Below, in pieces: positions 22,475 through 34,739 of a stretch of DNA of 64,000 nt. Location of the stretch: assembly GCA_963691655.1 (NCBI GenBank), contig OY829326.1, positions 85,801,235-85,865,234 on the forward strand, read 5' to 3'. How positions within the stretch are numbered: the stretch's first letter is position 1; each line of letters opens with the position of its first letter. This DNA is from Toxonevra muliebris. Lineage: Eukaryota; Arthropoda; Insecta; Diptera; Pallopteridae. Position numbers and translations under genes: made by a program. The notes below the pieces were generated by a model that made no database searches, was not told where the DNA came from, and was given only the letters and a program-made list of their open reading frames with translations.

Positions 22475-22715
22475 ACAATGAAAGCAGTTAAAAATTCGAC
22501 ACTTATTCCCCAATGCAAATCATGCCAATCATTTGGGCTCACCCAAAACTACTGTGGGAAACCTCCAAATCCGTGGATTGTACAAAAACTGAGCAGCAAC
22601 CCATGTACTGAAATTGCGGAGAAGCTCACCCATCAAGTTACAGGGGCTGCATTGTTGCTATGGAACTCAAAAAAATATACTCTCGCAAATCCTCGAGAAA
22701 CGTATTAACAGCAAG
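22475..22715 (+). pseudogene. Jockey-type LINE ORF1 zinc-knuckle fragment
   Basis: The plus strand reads IPQCKSCQSFGLTQNYCGKP, a gag-like CCHC knuckle whose His is replaced by Leu. After a frameshift near 22,570 a second knuckle region follows (CTKTEQQPMY, stop, NCGEAHPSSYRGC). This spacing of CCHC knuckles is typical of Jockey-clade ORF1 RNA-binding proteins. Only about 80 codons remain, with no neighbouring ORF2. Confidence 0.65.
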
Positions 22716-23144
22716 AATTCAATTTAAAGCTAGAATCAAGACCAACTTCTTTAGAACTAATTGTAAAAAAAATAATCATGTCTAAATTTTTAAAAATTAT
22801 GCTATGGAATTCAAAGGTCATATACTGACCACATATATTGTGCTCTTCGATCAAACTCACCAGGATACACAGATTCTTTCTGCCCAGATGAATAAGAAAG
22901 TCAGCTGTTCTCTTAATAGATTTTAAAAAATTAAAAAGTTTTTTGTGAAAAAGCTGACTGTACTCTGCACTTCCGTAACGATTAGTGTCTGGTTATATTG
23001 GTGCTCGGTGTTCGGCGAACGCAAAACATTATCTCCTGTGCTCGTTCGAGTTACATTCAGCTAGTGGCAGTTGCTTTTGGTAAAAATATACTCGTTTGCA
23101 TGGCAGAAGTATTAAGAAGGTAGATACATTTTGACAAGTAAGAG

Positions 23145-23222
23145 GCATTGGCGTAACTAGGTAGGGGCCTGGGGGAGCACGGCACACCCCAGCTGGCTCT
23201 AGCCGCCCCCCCCCCCCCCCAG
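23145..23222. repeat. GC-rich transposon terminus with a 15-C run
   Basis: AGGCATTGGCGTAACTAGG, then a G-rich stretch and a run of about 15 C (23,206-23,220), stand out from the AT-rich surroundings. GGCGTAACTAGG-type ends are seen in some hAT elements, so this may be a solo end. Only one end is found. About 23,230-24,070 shows nothing else that I recognise. Confidence 0.35.
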
Positions 23223-24077
23223 AAATAATATGGCAAGAAAAGTAAAGTCCAAAGAAAATTATTAATTTAAAGATTATATAAAAACTTACATTCATTAAAA
23301 AAAAAATTGAATATCTATGAAAAAAAGGAAAAATTTTTCGAGTTTTTGCTTTTGCAGCAAAAGCTATGATTAATACTTAAAGCAGTAAAGGATTATTAGT
23401 TTCTACAACAAAATTTATAACATTTCCTTATTCTATTAGACATCAATTATTCATTATGCGGCGGTTATGCAAGCAATTTTTGGATTGTTCAATCAAAATT
23501 TTTGATGTGTAAACATCTTTTCACGTACCCGGGGAAAAAATTTGACTTTTGAGTGATTTTGAAATCGCATTATGCTTGAGCTGTCCTGTTATAAAGACTT
23601 TGGTTACGAGCATCCATATTACAGGAAAGGTTTTCAAATGAATTATGAATTATCCTAGTTGCGCCAATGGTAAGAGGAACTTTGACATTTGGGAAAACAT
23701 CTAATATCTCATTTATATTAATATCTCGGTGAAAATTGTGCAAAAATTTGCGAAATCCGTTCATTAAACATAAAATTAACTTATTTCAATATTTTATTTA
23801 CACAATGTGTTTTTTCTGAGTTTTATTAAAATGGAACAAAATGCAAAAGGAAACCTGAAACCAAATATATACCAATTTTTTCTTAACCTTCATTATTAGG
23901 CGGCACTGCACTGTAAATGCAAGAAAAATCTATAAATAACCATGAAGACTAACCAAGACTTATTTTGATCGCCAATAATAATTATGATTTAACAAAATTC
24001 ATTTTCGTTAGCAATAACCATTATATCCAATTGCTTACCAGTTATAACTAGTGTTGACTAAACATCAATAATTGGAC

Positions 24078-24255
24078 TCTATCGATTTTTTCAAATTGAG
24101 GTACCATCGTGTGATAAAATCTTGGTTTCTTATTTAAATAAAGTACCAAAAATTTCATTTCTGTAGCAATCGATGGTTTTAACGATTGTTTTTACAAACT
24201 ATCGATAGACTAATAGTGCTAGACCAATCGATACTATCGATAGACTATCGATGTT
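24078..24255. promoter_or_regulatory. Cluster of ATCGAT motifs, including two TATCGATA sites
   Basis: ATCGAT occurs at 24,081, 24,169, 24,201, 24,227, 24,236 and 24,247. The full palindrome TATCGATA is at 24,200-24,207 and 24,235-24,242. In Drosophila TATCGATA is the DREF binding element, and clustered CGATA is bound by BEAF-32 at boundaries. Any such role here is inference. No gene starts close by in this window. Confidence 0.35.
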
Positions 24256-24259
24256 TAGC

Positions 24260-25230
24260 CAATAATAATCACAATACACAGTATGCCCAACGTTCGTATC
24301 TATACAGTTTTTCGCTGTATTATACTGTTTTTTAGACTCTGAGAAATGCCGTTACTCATGTCTTCTCTCTCTTTCTCATTTGTTATTTACTCCCGCTTAA
24401 GCAATGACTATTACAGCGACGAATGCAATGCTTTGTTCAATGAGTGAATTTTAAAGAACTTCCGACGATAATATTTTGGAATTGGCTTAACTGATTTTAA
24501 ATCTGATAATTTTTGGCAAACCTACTCGTCAAGCTCTTTAAATTGATATATGTAATATGATATTGTAGCACGTCCGGATCTTCTGGAATAAAATTGTAGT
24601 TACACTAATAAATGTATAGATTCTGATCGTCAAATGTAATATCCATGCGTTGATTTATATAAATACCTCATAACAAAGCCGGAGTTGCTTCGTCAAATTT
24701 CTTCAAAAGAGAAGTACAATACAACAACAACAGAAGGAGAAGACGATTCAAATGATGGATAGCACAGTGTTACAAAATTTAGTGAAGTAGATATACCTGG
24801 GAAGTCATACTATTTTTCTTGTAGGTCTTGTCGAGTAAAACAAGAGTCTGTACTTGAAATTTCCCAAACTCCCCCAAAATCGTGATTTACGGTTAAAAAA
24901 CCGGTTTTGGGTATCTTTGGGCACTTATAAGCCTGTAACGCGGTTGATTATCAACATATTTAGTTTAAGTTGCAAATGCAGATTCGCTATGTACTTAAAA
25001 ATTTAATTTTTAATAACAAAGTCGGACTAATTCAAATTTCATTCATTTTAAATACATATTTGTTTGTGCTTATTCAAGTATATTGTTTTTTTTTAAAAAA
25101 AGGTCTTAACTAACATGGTGGCTAGTGAGCTTTTTCCTTAATTATACAGTGCAACAAAAATTTTATGCGAGGTCGCTGATCACTAAAAAAAAATAATTTA
25201 TTTAGAAAAAAAAAATTATCCCCAGGGTAT
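24260..25230. other. AT-rich sequence with a short foldback-family fragment
   Basis: No credible ORF is present. CAGTGCAACAAAAATTTTAT followed by GGTCGCTGATCAC (about 25,147-25,180) resembles the arms of the foldback element at 46,914-47,467. The rest holds nothing that I can identify. Confidence 0.4.
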
Positions 25231-25234
25231 TTTC

Positions 25235-26115
25235 TTCTAGTATTCAAAAGTTTATTTTTTTGTTAATTAATGCTTGTATTTCCTTATTAACCCACGGTGT
25301 CATTTTATACCTCAACAATTGTCTACTCCTAAACCGAACTGTGCTTTTATCAGAGGCATCCATAATACACTTGATAACTTCTGCTGACAGCAATGAAGGA
25401 TCAGTTGGGACACAATCTTAAATTAACTGATACATTTTTCCTAAAAAGGTCATAGTTCAGTCGATAAGTAACTCTGTCTACATATTCATGCTTGTTATGT
25501 TCAAACAGAAATTTACAACATAACAAGTTGTGATCTGATAAAGCACATTCAATCGAATCTATTGATATTTTTTCCGGATAGTTGCTATAAATATTATCTA
25601 TTGACACGCCACTAACAGGTCGTGTCACTAATGTATGGCAGTTTTCAAAGTAAAACGAACGCAACAAATTATTTAGATGCTGTGACAGACAGCTTTTTCT
25701 ACTTACATCGACATTAGAATCAGCTTCAAAAATTGTGGGCTTCTGGGCAGTTATAGTAAAAAAATCATCGACATTGCACTTTTGAGATCTATATAACGAG
25801 TTGATGTGAAGAGGTTTTCCTTCAACTAAAATATCATGAAGAGTTACTGAAATAGAATTAACAAATTTGTCATTAAAAATTTCATTTACATATATATTGC
25901 ATATATAAATTGACGTTCCACCATAACCATGCGATCTGCAACAATGCACACCATTAAAACCAGGAATTGTATAAATATCAGTGTATTCGCTAGAAAACCA
26001 TGTCTCTTGTATTGCCAATACATCAGGTAATATAGATAGGTTACTAAGCAAAGTTTTGGGCCTATTAAATTTATCTATCGATGAAGCGCTTCTTGTATTG
26101 AAGGATATATTACAA
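25235..26115 (-). pseudogene. LINE ORF2 fragment: APE-type endonuclease and linker
   Basis: From 26,115 downward the minus strand reads CNISFNTRSASSIDKFNRPK, LSNLSILPDVLAIQETWFSS (the catalytic QETW block), PGFNGVHCCRSHGYGGTSIY, an ISIDSIECALSDHNLL block (the catalytic SDH) and RVTYRLNYDLFRKN. A frameshift near 25,425 leads into linker sequence (DPSLLSAEVIKCIMDAS, LLRYKMTPWVNKEIQALINK). The order is that of the N-terminal half of a non-LTR retrotransposon ORF2. The segment where CDFN or GDFN would be expected reads EADSNVD. About 220 codons are open, the longest open stretch in the window. The RT is absent. I cannot settle the clade. Confidence 0.8.
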
Positions 26116-26224
26116 AATTAGAATCTAAATTTTTTACATATTTATCATAACAATTCAAATTTGTAAAGTATTTATTATTATTCATTAGAAAACAAGGGGA
26201 AATTAACTTAAATTTAAAACATAT

Positions 26225-26476
26225 GGGTAGGCATCACTGGTGTCAATCTTTAGCGGCGCTAACTTCGTCAACAGCAGCATCGACATCAGCAGAAATCATA
26301 TTTCGAGTAGTTGACTTGGCAGAGGAAGCCAGCAGTAATTTGTCCACATCGTCCATACATTTTAATATTCGTTGCGGCGATTGCTCATTTCTTTTTACCA
26401 TAACCTTATTTCCTCTGGCAAAAACAAATATAAAAATTACAGCCTTAAAGGACTTGGCATGATTGAGCAAGTGCAA
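26225..26476 (-). pseudogene. Possible ORF1 end of the same LINE
   Basis: An open minus-strand stretch (KVMVKRNEQSPQRILKCMDD, ASSAKSTTRNMISADVDAAV) lies about 110 bp upstream of the endonuclease start, on the same strand and in the ORF1 position. There is no zinc knuckle in it. The assignment is by position and composition only. Confidence 0.35.
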
Positions 26477-26479
26477 TGT

Positions 26480-27180
26480 GTCTTTACTTAGATAATCATG
26501 AACGTATACATGTCACATTCTCACGTTCTGCAACAATACACATCCTCTCACGACTTCTTTTAAGTAATTTTTATCTCGTTTGTGGGTCTTTCGACATTAG
26601 AAATTGATTTTTTTTAAAAAATTTCAATTTCCATATACACAATTGTTTTGAAAATTTTTAACATATTTGTCAGTTTGAAAATTCATATGTTTCGTTTTTA
26701 GAGATGCCAACTTCCACACAAAAGAATACGCATTCATTCAAAATATGGAATTTTTCAATAAAAAAAACGAAAAATTTTAATAAGCAAGCATGAAATTAAA
26801 ATTCAGAAAAAGTTTAAATAGATTTGTTTTCTTATTTTATTAAACAAAAAACCATTAATATAAATTTCATTGATTAACATAGACGGTAACCCTACTTGCA
26901 TATGGAATGTACGCTTCGGATCGCTCTCTCTCTCATTCCTGCTTAAGTTAACGAACAGAGAGAAATTGATCGAAAAGTTTGCATGTGCATAGTATAGTTG
27001 ACTCGGTATAATGCTGTACATTCGATACTTTGCACTTTCTGGCATGTGCTCGCTTAGGTTTAGCATGGTTGGGTCTTTAATGTTTTAAATTTTTTACTAT
27101 TACTACATGGAGGTTTGATGACTTTTTCCCGATAATCTTGTTAATTGTTTCCCATGTCTCTTGAGTAAAATTTATTTTAT
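26480..27180. other. AT-rich spacer
   Basis: I see only spurious short ORFs and no repeat pair. It ends at the TAA target duplication of the composite element starting at 27,183. Confidence 0.4.
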
Positions 27181-27296
27181 AAGGGGTAGTTCACATATTA
27201 TGTAACGCGAGAGGACAATTTGTTCCGAAGCGCTATATTGGGGAGGGAGGGGTTATCAACTGCGTTACGTAACGTTGAAATTTCTTGATATACATT

Positions 27297-30100
27297 TGAT
27301 GGGTATAGGTTTTAGAGTTGAGGGTGGGCTAGACTAAACACTCAGTCTCAGGGATCATTATACTATACCCGGGATAGAGCCAGTATAAGAGTGAAAAGAG
27401 ATAGAAAAGAATTGTGAGGGGGGTATAAGAAGAAGGAAAGTCTAAGGTCTGTCAACCCTGCACTTCTTAGTTTCGTTGACGAACCTTATAGGCTCAGGAA
27501 GAGCATGGATATTTGTCATACTCAAGACATAACCTCCCAACAGCTTTAATCTGATCCTCGCGAATGCCGAACAGCTACAAAGATAATGCTCCGTAGATTT
27601 GGTGTTCTCAAGACACGATTTGTAAGTTGGACCGGTGATGACGCCCATGTTAGTCATGTGCTGACCACATGTATTGTGCCCTGTGATGACACCCACCAGT
27701 AATCTCAGGTCCTTTCTTCTCAGTTTCAGAAGAAACTCCACTGATTTCCTGTTAAGTTGTCCCACGAAGCCTTTGCGGTTCTGCAAAAGTCAAGCTTGGA
27801 CCATCTCTCTTTATGGATGGAACCCACGAAGTCGTTAATTCAACGCATGACCTTCTCAGAGCTTACACCAAGAAAAGGTTCCGGATCCGTGGTACAATTG
27901 CAGAACCTTTATTAGCTTGTTTATCAACTGGCTCATTTCTTGTAATACCACAATGTTCTGGAACCCATAAGTTGTTGTATTTTGCAACACTATTTAGTTT
28001 TGCCTTACAATTGCAGACCAATTTTGAATATCTGACAGGATTAGGAAATACCTTCAGTGTAGCTTGGCTATTTCTGCAAATGCATATGCACTTCTCACGC
28101 CATCTCCTCTCTATCTAGGATAGCAAAAAACTCCGTTTGGAAAACCATCCGTCCAGTGACGAAAGAGTACTTAGTCTCATCGTCCAAATACCAATCTGAT
28201 CCAGTACCGTTTGAGGTTTTGAACCCGTCGGTATAGAAGGCATGACGGAGACCCCGGAGTGTGACCTCTATACTTAACCATTGATCTCGTTCCGGGAACC
28301 TGCCATTATATCTTCTTCCGAAGCGGACACAAGGCACATGATTGTCCACGGGCATCAGGAACCGTAGACACCGTACTAAAAACTGATGGTATATCTGATT
28401 GTGCCCCATATCCGCCTCGACATGCTAGACTCAATTTATTCGGAGTCTGTAGGCCGCTCTCATCGCTTCTTTACACACACTTCCCTGAAGCCTGACCAGA
28501 GAGGCTGCTGTTAACCTAAAAAAAAATTCCTCTCCACTATACTACGAAGGCATACGTGATAATAGGTCTCACAAGAGCTATTTCTAGCCAGTATACTAAT
28601 TCTAGATTCTGACCCCAAGTCTCCCCTGTACTGTCAGAAAATCTATAGTGCACGCGAAACCTCGAAACTCGACGTTCATCTTTTATATCAGTTTGCCTAA
28701 ATAAAGTTACCCCTAAATACTTAACTTCGGACAACTGCAGGGTTACTCCCTTCAACATTGGTAGTATCAGGCCACTCTGAAGGACCCTGCAGATCGCAAT
28801 AAAGCTCGATCTTGTCCAAGACTTCTTGCATTTTAATGCACACCGTCTGTAAGGACCGTCCCGAGACTAGTACGCACACATCGTCAGCATATGCTTGGAT
28901 GTGAACTCCAAGATTCTACAAATCAGCTGAAGAGCACATCGAGCCAAAGGTAGCTTTGTCAAAAGCCCCTTCGATATCGACAAACACTCCCAGTGTGTAG
29001 TTCCCTGCTTCCAGCTCTAGTTCAACTATACTAACACAGTCGTGAAAAGCTGATTCACAGGATTTTCCACTCTGATAAGCATGTTGTCGAGAACTGAGAG
29101 GGCTTTGGCTTAGAACCTTCAGCCTGATTTGCTTCTCGACCATGCGTTCCATACTTTTAAGCAAAAACGATGTCAAGCTTATCCGTCGGAAACTTTTCGG
29201 AAGACCGTAGTTACCCCTTCCCGGTTTAGGAATAAACACAACTTTAACTGAGCGCCAAAGGCGTTGGATATATCCGTGAGCGAGACAAGCCATGAAGATC
29301 CTTTACAGAACATTCATAAGATTTATTCCTCCCTGCTTCAGCATGATTGGATAAATGCCGTCGGGTCTCGGGGACTTAAAGTCATCGAATGACGAAAGGC
29401 AAACCTTAATGTTTCTTCTGTGACTATCCTAGAGACTATAAGCCAATCGATGTATTAGTGGCTTCCTCAATCGACTCTATTGTCCGGAGTTTAGGAACGA
29501 TGCGAATTCTTTCTTCAACCAACTCACCGAATAATGTCTAATCCGCTTTTCGAGGGTTCCGACCAGCAGGACCAATTCTAACGTGATCGTAAGTCGAAAG
29601 TCTATGTAACGGTGGTTCGAAAGAGTGTAATCTCTAAGGACTCACCATACGGTGATTTGATCGACCACTAACTGTTTCATAATCCCATATCAATCACCTC
29701 CTGTCTTCTACCAGTAACAAAAGTTGGACTGCTGCCAACATTCTGAATTACCAGTCGAGATGACAGAATAAAATCCAACAGATTATTTCCCCTGAAGTTA
29801 CATTTGGTGCTCCCCCAAATAGTGTTCTGAGCATTGGAGTCACAACCCACTATTAGCCCTAAGCTGTTTGATTTACGCGGAACCGTACGAATTCTATCAA
29901 CTCCCTCGTAGGAGGGGGCATAATAGAATCGTAAAGAAGGTAAACCGAAACAACAATAGTATCCACCACACCTCCTCCATAACGATACTTTATTTTAACC
30001 GCAACGAGGTCGAGGCAAGAACACGGACGAACCACTCCTTCATAATAAAGGATGGAACCCCACTTAATTCCTCCCTAAACCACATACACGAGCCCGGCGA
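27297..30100 (-). pseudogene. LOA-type LINE copy A1, internally deleted
   Basis: The minus strand from 30,100 gives endonuclease pieces (GCDSNAQNTIWGS, RLVIQNVGSSPTFVTGRRQE), a shortened linker (VPKLRTIESIEEATN), RT fingers and palm (GYIQRLWRSVKVVFIPKPGR, ERMVEKQIRLKVLSQSPLSS, FVDIEGAFDKATFGSM), the catalytic AYADDVCVLVSG block, RT thumb (LSEVKYLGVTLFRQTD), RNase H (YTDGFKTSNGTGSDWYLDDE) and the C-terminal knuckle region (TGHNTCGQHMTNMGV, STEHYLCSCSAFARIRLKLL). RNase H plus the C-terminal knuckle indicates LOA-type ORF2. The region between GAFD and YADD is missing (breakpoint near 28,917), and so is most of RNase H after about 28,095. The 3' UTR ends at about 27,297 at the same point as in the copy at 53,440-55,785. 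The 5' limit is approximate. Confidence 0.8.
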
Positions 30101-31040
30101 TTGCACACTACCCTCAATCAGTAGTTTATTTCTTCCGCGGCCAATGAGTTTTAGGCCTGTACATTCATTACTAGAGCCTCTGGCGAACCAGGGTAGAGAT
30201 TACCACCAGCGTGGTTGGTGTATTTTATACTTTTCAAGGGAGCCGCAGTTTTCGATTGTTCAGGTCAAGATTCGCAGTATTCCGTCAAAGCAGGGTTACC
30301 TCGAGCAGGATGTGACACTTCACCAAGCATTGACAGTCCTGACTTAGTAGAGGCTGGTGAAGCTAAATACAAGCTTCTATATTTTTACACTAAGCCATGT
30401 AAGCCTTGTTCCCTGTATAACACTTGCCAAAGAATTGGTTAGTGATATAGGATGACTTATCACTAAATATGTTGGAAAATCAGCAACTTTTTTATCTATG
30501 GACGATCGAAGACGCCTTGATTTTTGCTGTAGATAGCTGCTAGAAAATTGCTCTTAAATAGGAGAATAATTAGCCTTCCTTGTTTAAAGCCTTCAGATAA
30601 TTTTGAATGTTGCCAACTTTAGTAAGCAACGCTGAAAGAATTATATTTCATTTCTTGACAAGAGGCACTATTTAATGTTGTCCGATTAGAATGTATATTT
30701 GTCGTCTGAATACCTTTCATGGTATCAAGAACAGATATTTTTAGCTCGAGATTTGATTTCTAAACCTTAAAAAAACGAAAAAGTAAAGAAAATTACAGTA
30801 TCTAAAAAACTGTTCCATAAAAAAATTAAACCTTGATTTTCTAATTCAGCGAGAGAAAATCCATCAGAAAAGCCATCTCTCATCAAATTTACATTTGTAG
30901 TATAAACTCGTATTATTAATGTACAACACAATATTTGGATATTCTATAAGTGATATTAGGGTGGTTATACATTTTGTTACTTTGCGTTACGACCAGGGAG
31001 AAGTCAAAATTGGCCAAAAATTGCGTTACGTAATATGTGA
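30100..31040. other. Stretch between the LINE and the right TIR
   Basis: The first 350 bp may include more LINE 5' sequence, but I cannot read a domain. The remainder is AT-rich and belongs by position to the TIR element ending at 31,048. Confidence 0.4.
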
Positions 31041-31051
31041 ACGACCCCTAA

Positions 31052-31954
31052 TGTTGTTTCTTCTATCTCTAATTCTGCAGAGTTAAAAATGTCGCTGTCT
31101 GATGGACAGTACAAACTTTCTTTTATGACAGCACATTCAACTAGTCGGCTACCAAAAACATTTTGTTTTTGGTAAATTTGTGTTTGCTTATTTTATATTG
31201 GCACACAAATGCATTTTACGAGTAATCTCATCAAGAACTGTCTTAAAACTTCTTGACAGTTTTCTCTTGTCATTTAAAGTTTTTAAGATACCTTTAATCT
31301 AGTATTGCCAGCACCAGAACTTGGACTGCAGATATCTCAAAATCCTTAAATAACAGGAAAAACTGACAACACCATTGAAATCAGTACTTAAATTGTATAA
31401 AAATGATGTACAATGCAAAAATAAAGATAGGATTTGTTCAGTAGTATTAATAGTTATTTTTATATATTTTCTTATATTTTGTGGCTTAAGTAAAAAAATA
31501 TCGCGTACTCTGTTTGGCACTTTTAGTGTTTAATCTTAATTTTTGTGCGATTTTATGCCCGTGAAAAATGTTCCCAGATTCTTTATTGTTTTCTTAAAGA
31601 ACTTCATACTAGTTTCCAATAAGCTACATATGTATTGTATTACATTAGGTGAAACTGGAGTTATGAGTTCCTAGAAATAAAGCTTTCAGTGACCACTGTT
31701 AGCAAATCACGAATTAATAAAAAACTTTTAACATTCTTAAAGCCGGCTGAATCAAATTTAATTGAGAGGTCGTCATTCGGACTATGGTACCATGAATTAT
31801 GCTTTAAAATCTCTTTTTCAGTACGATTATCCCTTACCGAGGCTTAGTACAATATTTTCAATACCAACTGAAAAAAGGGCATTATCGTAAGGTATTGTCG
31901 TATTGAAAACTTAAAAACAAGGTTAACAAGAGTTTCGTAATCAGCTAATCTAAA
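31052..31954. other. AT-rich spacer
   Basis: I see no exon, repeat pair or transposon motif. Confidence 0.4.
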
Positions 31955-32197
31955 ATGATCAAAACAAACATCCTAAACCTATCTTGTCAGTGCAAAAGAA
32001 AAACAATACTCGGAAAACCAGCACGCCGCCGATTACTTTTAGTTTGGTCTCAAAATATTCGTGCAGTGCTCGACAATTATAATCAAGAAAAAATTTTTTT
32101 TGTAAAATATGGTTCAACCGCACCATCTAATTTTGATCACAACTTTGGTACGACTACTTTTAGACTTCGAAGATCTCCATATTTAACCAAAAGGTAG
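31955..32197 (+). CDS. Unassigned 80-codon ORF
   Basis: An open stretch runs from ATG at 31,955 to TAG at 32,195-32,197. It is basic near the start (CKRKTILGKPARRRLLLVWS) and ends in TFRLRRSPYLTKR. Its composition looks more protein-like than the neighbouring spurious ORFs, with few of the usual Lys/Asn/Ile/Phe runs. I recognise no domain, signal peptide or membrane segment. It could be a terminal exon, a transposon fragment or chance. No clear 3' splice site was established. Confidence 0.2.
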   Translation: MIKTNILNLSCQCKRKTILGKPARRRLLLVWSQNIRAVLDNYNQEKIFFVKYGSTAPSNFDHNFGTTTFRLRRSPYLTKR

Positions 32198-32403
32198 TAC
32201 AATACATAAGGCTTAATTTTTATAATGTAAATATTTAAAATTTTTTCGAGCTCCTTACGAAATTTACCTGGGATTCAACGCATTAAACAACGTCGACCAC
32301 ATTTGCGTATGTATGTTCATACATACATACATTCGTACATATATATAAACATACATCCATATAATTATTAAGCCCGAAAAATATTTAAACATTATAGCTG
32401 AGT

Positions 32404-32631
32404 TTCTTTTGTCTCGTATACTCACCGGTTTGTGTGGGAACTAATCCTGTACATGCCTAGATCGCAGGGATATCTATACCTGCGAAGAAATTAAACCGGG
32501 ATGAATTTGGAAGTAGGCAAATAACAATAAAAATTACAGTAGTAAAAGCGAACAAAAGAATTTGTATAACCAACAGTTATGTGCGTTTCTTTTGTCAATG
32601 CAATGATTATCTTATATACGAGACAAAAGAA
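32404..32631. mobile_element. 228-bp MITE-like inverted repeat
   Basis: TTCTTTTGTCTCGTATA at 32,404-32,420 is repeated perfectly in inverted orientation at 32,615-32,631. There is no ORF between. The flanks give no convincing target duplication. About 32,640-33,760 shows only AT-rich sequence. Confidence 0.5.
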
Positions 32632-33764
32632 TCACAACTAATATAAGATTACTTAAAATAAGACTCTGCACATAAATATGCGAAATATATTTTAAGAATT
32701 ACGGTAAATTAAAAACAATACAGAGCATCTCTTAATGTAGTAAAATTGTAAATACTTTTATAAGATAAATGTAACAGAATTATACGGGGTGCCATAAATT
32801 CTTGATTGAACAAATGCAAACTAGAATATTTTTTTGATTAATTCTTGAGAGAACAAATAAGAGGTCTAGAATCAAAAATTATAAACTCCACATTTTGTTT
32901 TGTTTTTTTATTTTTGTGTCATATTATTTGTCTTTTAAATATATATAGAGTTAAGTTAATTAAAAATGAATAAACGTTCAGTAAATTTTGCAATTTAAAA
33001 CTCCATTATAAATAAAATCTAGCAAGTTCCAAGGAATTTTTTAGCAATCAGTATTTGATTCTAGACCCTTCAATTGCAGCGATTATAATCGCTAATAAAT
33101 AGAAGGATAAAATAATAAATATATGGAAATACTTGTGAGCGATTCATATTTATTCGCACATGATTGAAATCATATTCACAAATGATTTAATTCTCAGTCA
33201 ATTAATTTTTTTATAAAGTGCCATTATTTCATCGATACTTGCTCAATCAAAAAAGAAATGTTTACATTTTTGCTTATATATGTATAAAAAAGAAATGTTT
33301 TAAAAAAAATTAATTTTGAAAGTTTTTAGTTAGAAATACCCCTTAACCAAAGCAGCCGCAAAAATTTTATTTTGCTCGCTCATCGGTAATTGTTATCATA
33401 CATCAGTGTCACAAATTTGTAAAAAAAATTGGTTATTTACAAGTCATACAAAAATCTCAAGAAACGCCATTTTTTTACACTAGTAATCTACAAGTGCTCT
33501 CTTACATTTTTTGTTGCCTGTTATCACAAATTTGTGAATCTGTGAGTTGTAATTTATGAAACGAAAAATGGTTTTACACATTTGCAATTGTAATTCACAA
33601 GCACAAATTCGTAATTGTAAATTGTATTAGATTGAAATAGGACACAGGCCGTGAAGTGTCTAGACCGCCATTCATATTGTTTGAGAAATATTTCTAAACG
33701 AATTAAAGGCACCTACAGTTTTAGGCCGAACCCAAATGGCGAAGTTAAGTGCTTTTCTTAAGCA

Positions 33765-34730
33765 ATCTTACTCTTGGAAGTATGCCATTACCTGGTCTTT
33801 CCAACGGAGATTCGGTCGTCCTCTTCTGCGAGTTCCACCACCGTGGTGCGAACAGAATTCCTTCCTAGCCAGAGCTTTTTCTACCATTCGCTCAACATAG
33901 CCTAGCCAGCGAAGCCGCTGGATTTTTATGCGCTTGACTACGTCAATGTCAGCGTATACCTCAAGATTCCATCTTATTCGATACAATGTGTACCATGAAT
34001 ATTGGACTATAGATCTTGCGGAGTATCTTCTTCTAGAACTCGCCTAGCAGCCTCTCATCATTGGTGGTCAATGTCCATGTTTCAGCGCCATACATTAGTA
34101 CGGGAAGGATGAAAAATTTATAGTGTTTTTTTTTGTCTGTCGAGAGAGGGCTCTGCTTCTTAATTGCCTTCTGAGCCACTTGTAAGACCTGTTGGCCAGA
34201 ATTAATTTCCGCTTGATCTCAAGGCTAACATTGTCGTTGTTGATGTTGGATCCTAAGGAGACGAAATCCTTGACGACTTCTAAAGTATAATTGGCAAAAG
34301 TGACCTTTTGTGCAAGACGACATGACTTTTTGTTTGTTGACACAAGATATTACGTCTTGTCCTCGTTCACCATCAGACCCACTCGCCGAGAATCCCTTTC
34401 TAAGTAGGAGAATGCTGCATTGACTGCTTGAACGTTGGTGCCAATGATATCAATATCATCAGCGTAAGCTCTGCATGATACTCTTGTAAAAAATAGTGCC
34501 AGAGATGTCGATATTTGCAGCTTATTATAATATATTAATAAGGTTCAATCAGCTTGATACCACGGCGGGTGGGGCAGATCGTAGGATCACCTTTCTTGTG
34601 GATTGGACAAAGTACGCTGAGGTTCCAATTACTGGGCATGTTTACATTCGACCACATTATGAATAAAAGCTTGTGCATGCATCTTGTGAGCTCTTCGCCT
34701 CCCGGACTATAAAATATGATAAATTTTATG
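33765..34730 (-). pseudogene. RTE-like LINE ORF2 fragment, internally deleted
   Basis: The minus strand from 34,730 reads SGGEELTRCMHKLLFIMWSN, MPSNWNLSVLCPIHKKGDPT, then jumps to the catalytic AYADDIDIIGTNVQAVNAAF, GLMVNEDKT, VVKDFVSLGSNINND, LANRSYKWLRRQLRSRALSR, LMYGAETWTLTTNDERLLGE and KRIKIQRLRWLGYVERMVEK, ending RRRGRPNLRWKDQV. These are fingers, palm, thumb and C-terminal blocks of an RTE-type family; the clade is inferred. The middle of the RT (palm Asp and the FRQGDPLS-type block) is deleted near 34,525. There are also stops after NEDKT and LLGEF and at least two frameshifts. Confidence 0.8.
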
Positions 34731-34739
34731 ATTTAATTG

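Larger units (their letters stand above)
27183..31048. mobile_element. Harbinger-like TIR element split by a LINE
   Basis: The left end GGGGTAGTTCACATATTATG and the inverted right end GGGGTCGTTCACATATTACG match in 18 of 20 positions, and TAACGC follows in both. TAA flanks both ends (27,180-27,182 and 31,049-31,051), a 3-bp duplication typical of PIF/Harbinger. The LOA relic starting at 27,297 lies inside, so the LINE probably inserted into a shorter element. The interior at about 30,100-31,000 shows no transposase. Confidence 0.65.

Noticed and set aside
29868..30347. 159-codon plus-strand ORF
   Set aside because: It lies antisense to the endonuclease part of LOA copy A1. The minus strand carries the recognisable CDSNAQNTIWGS block.
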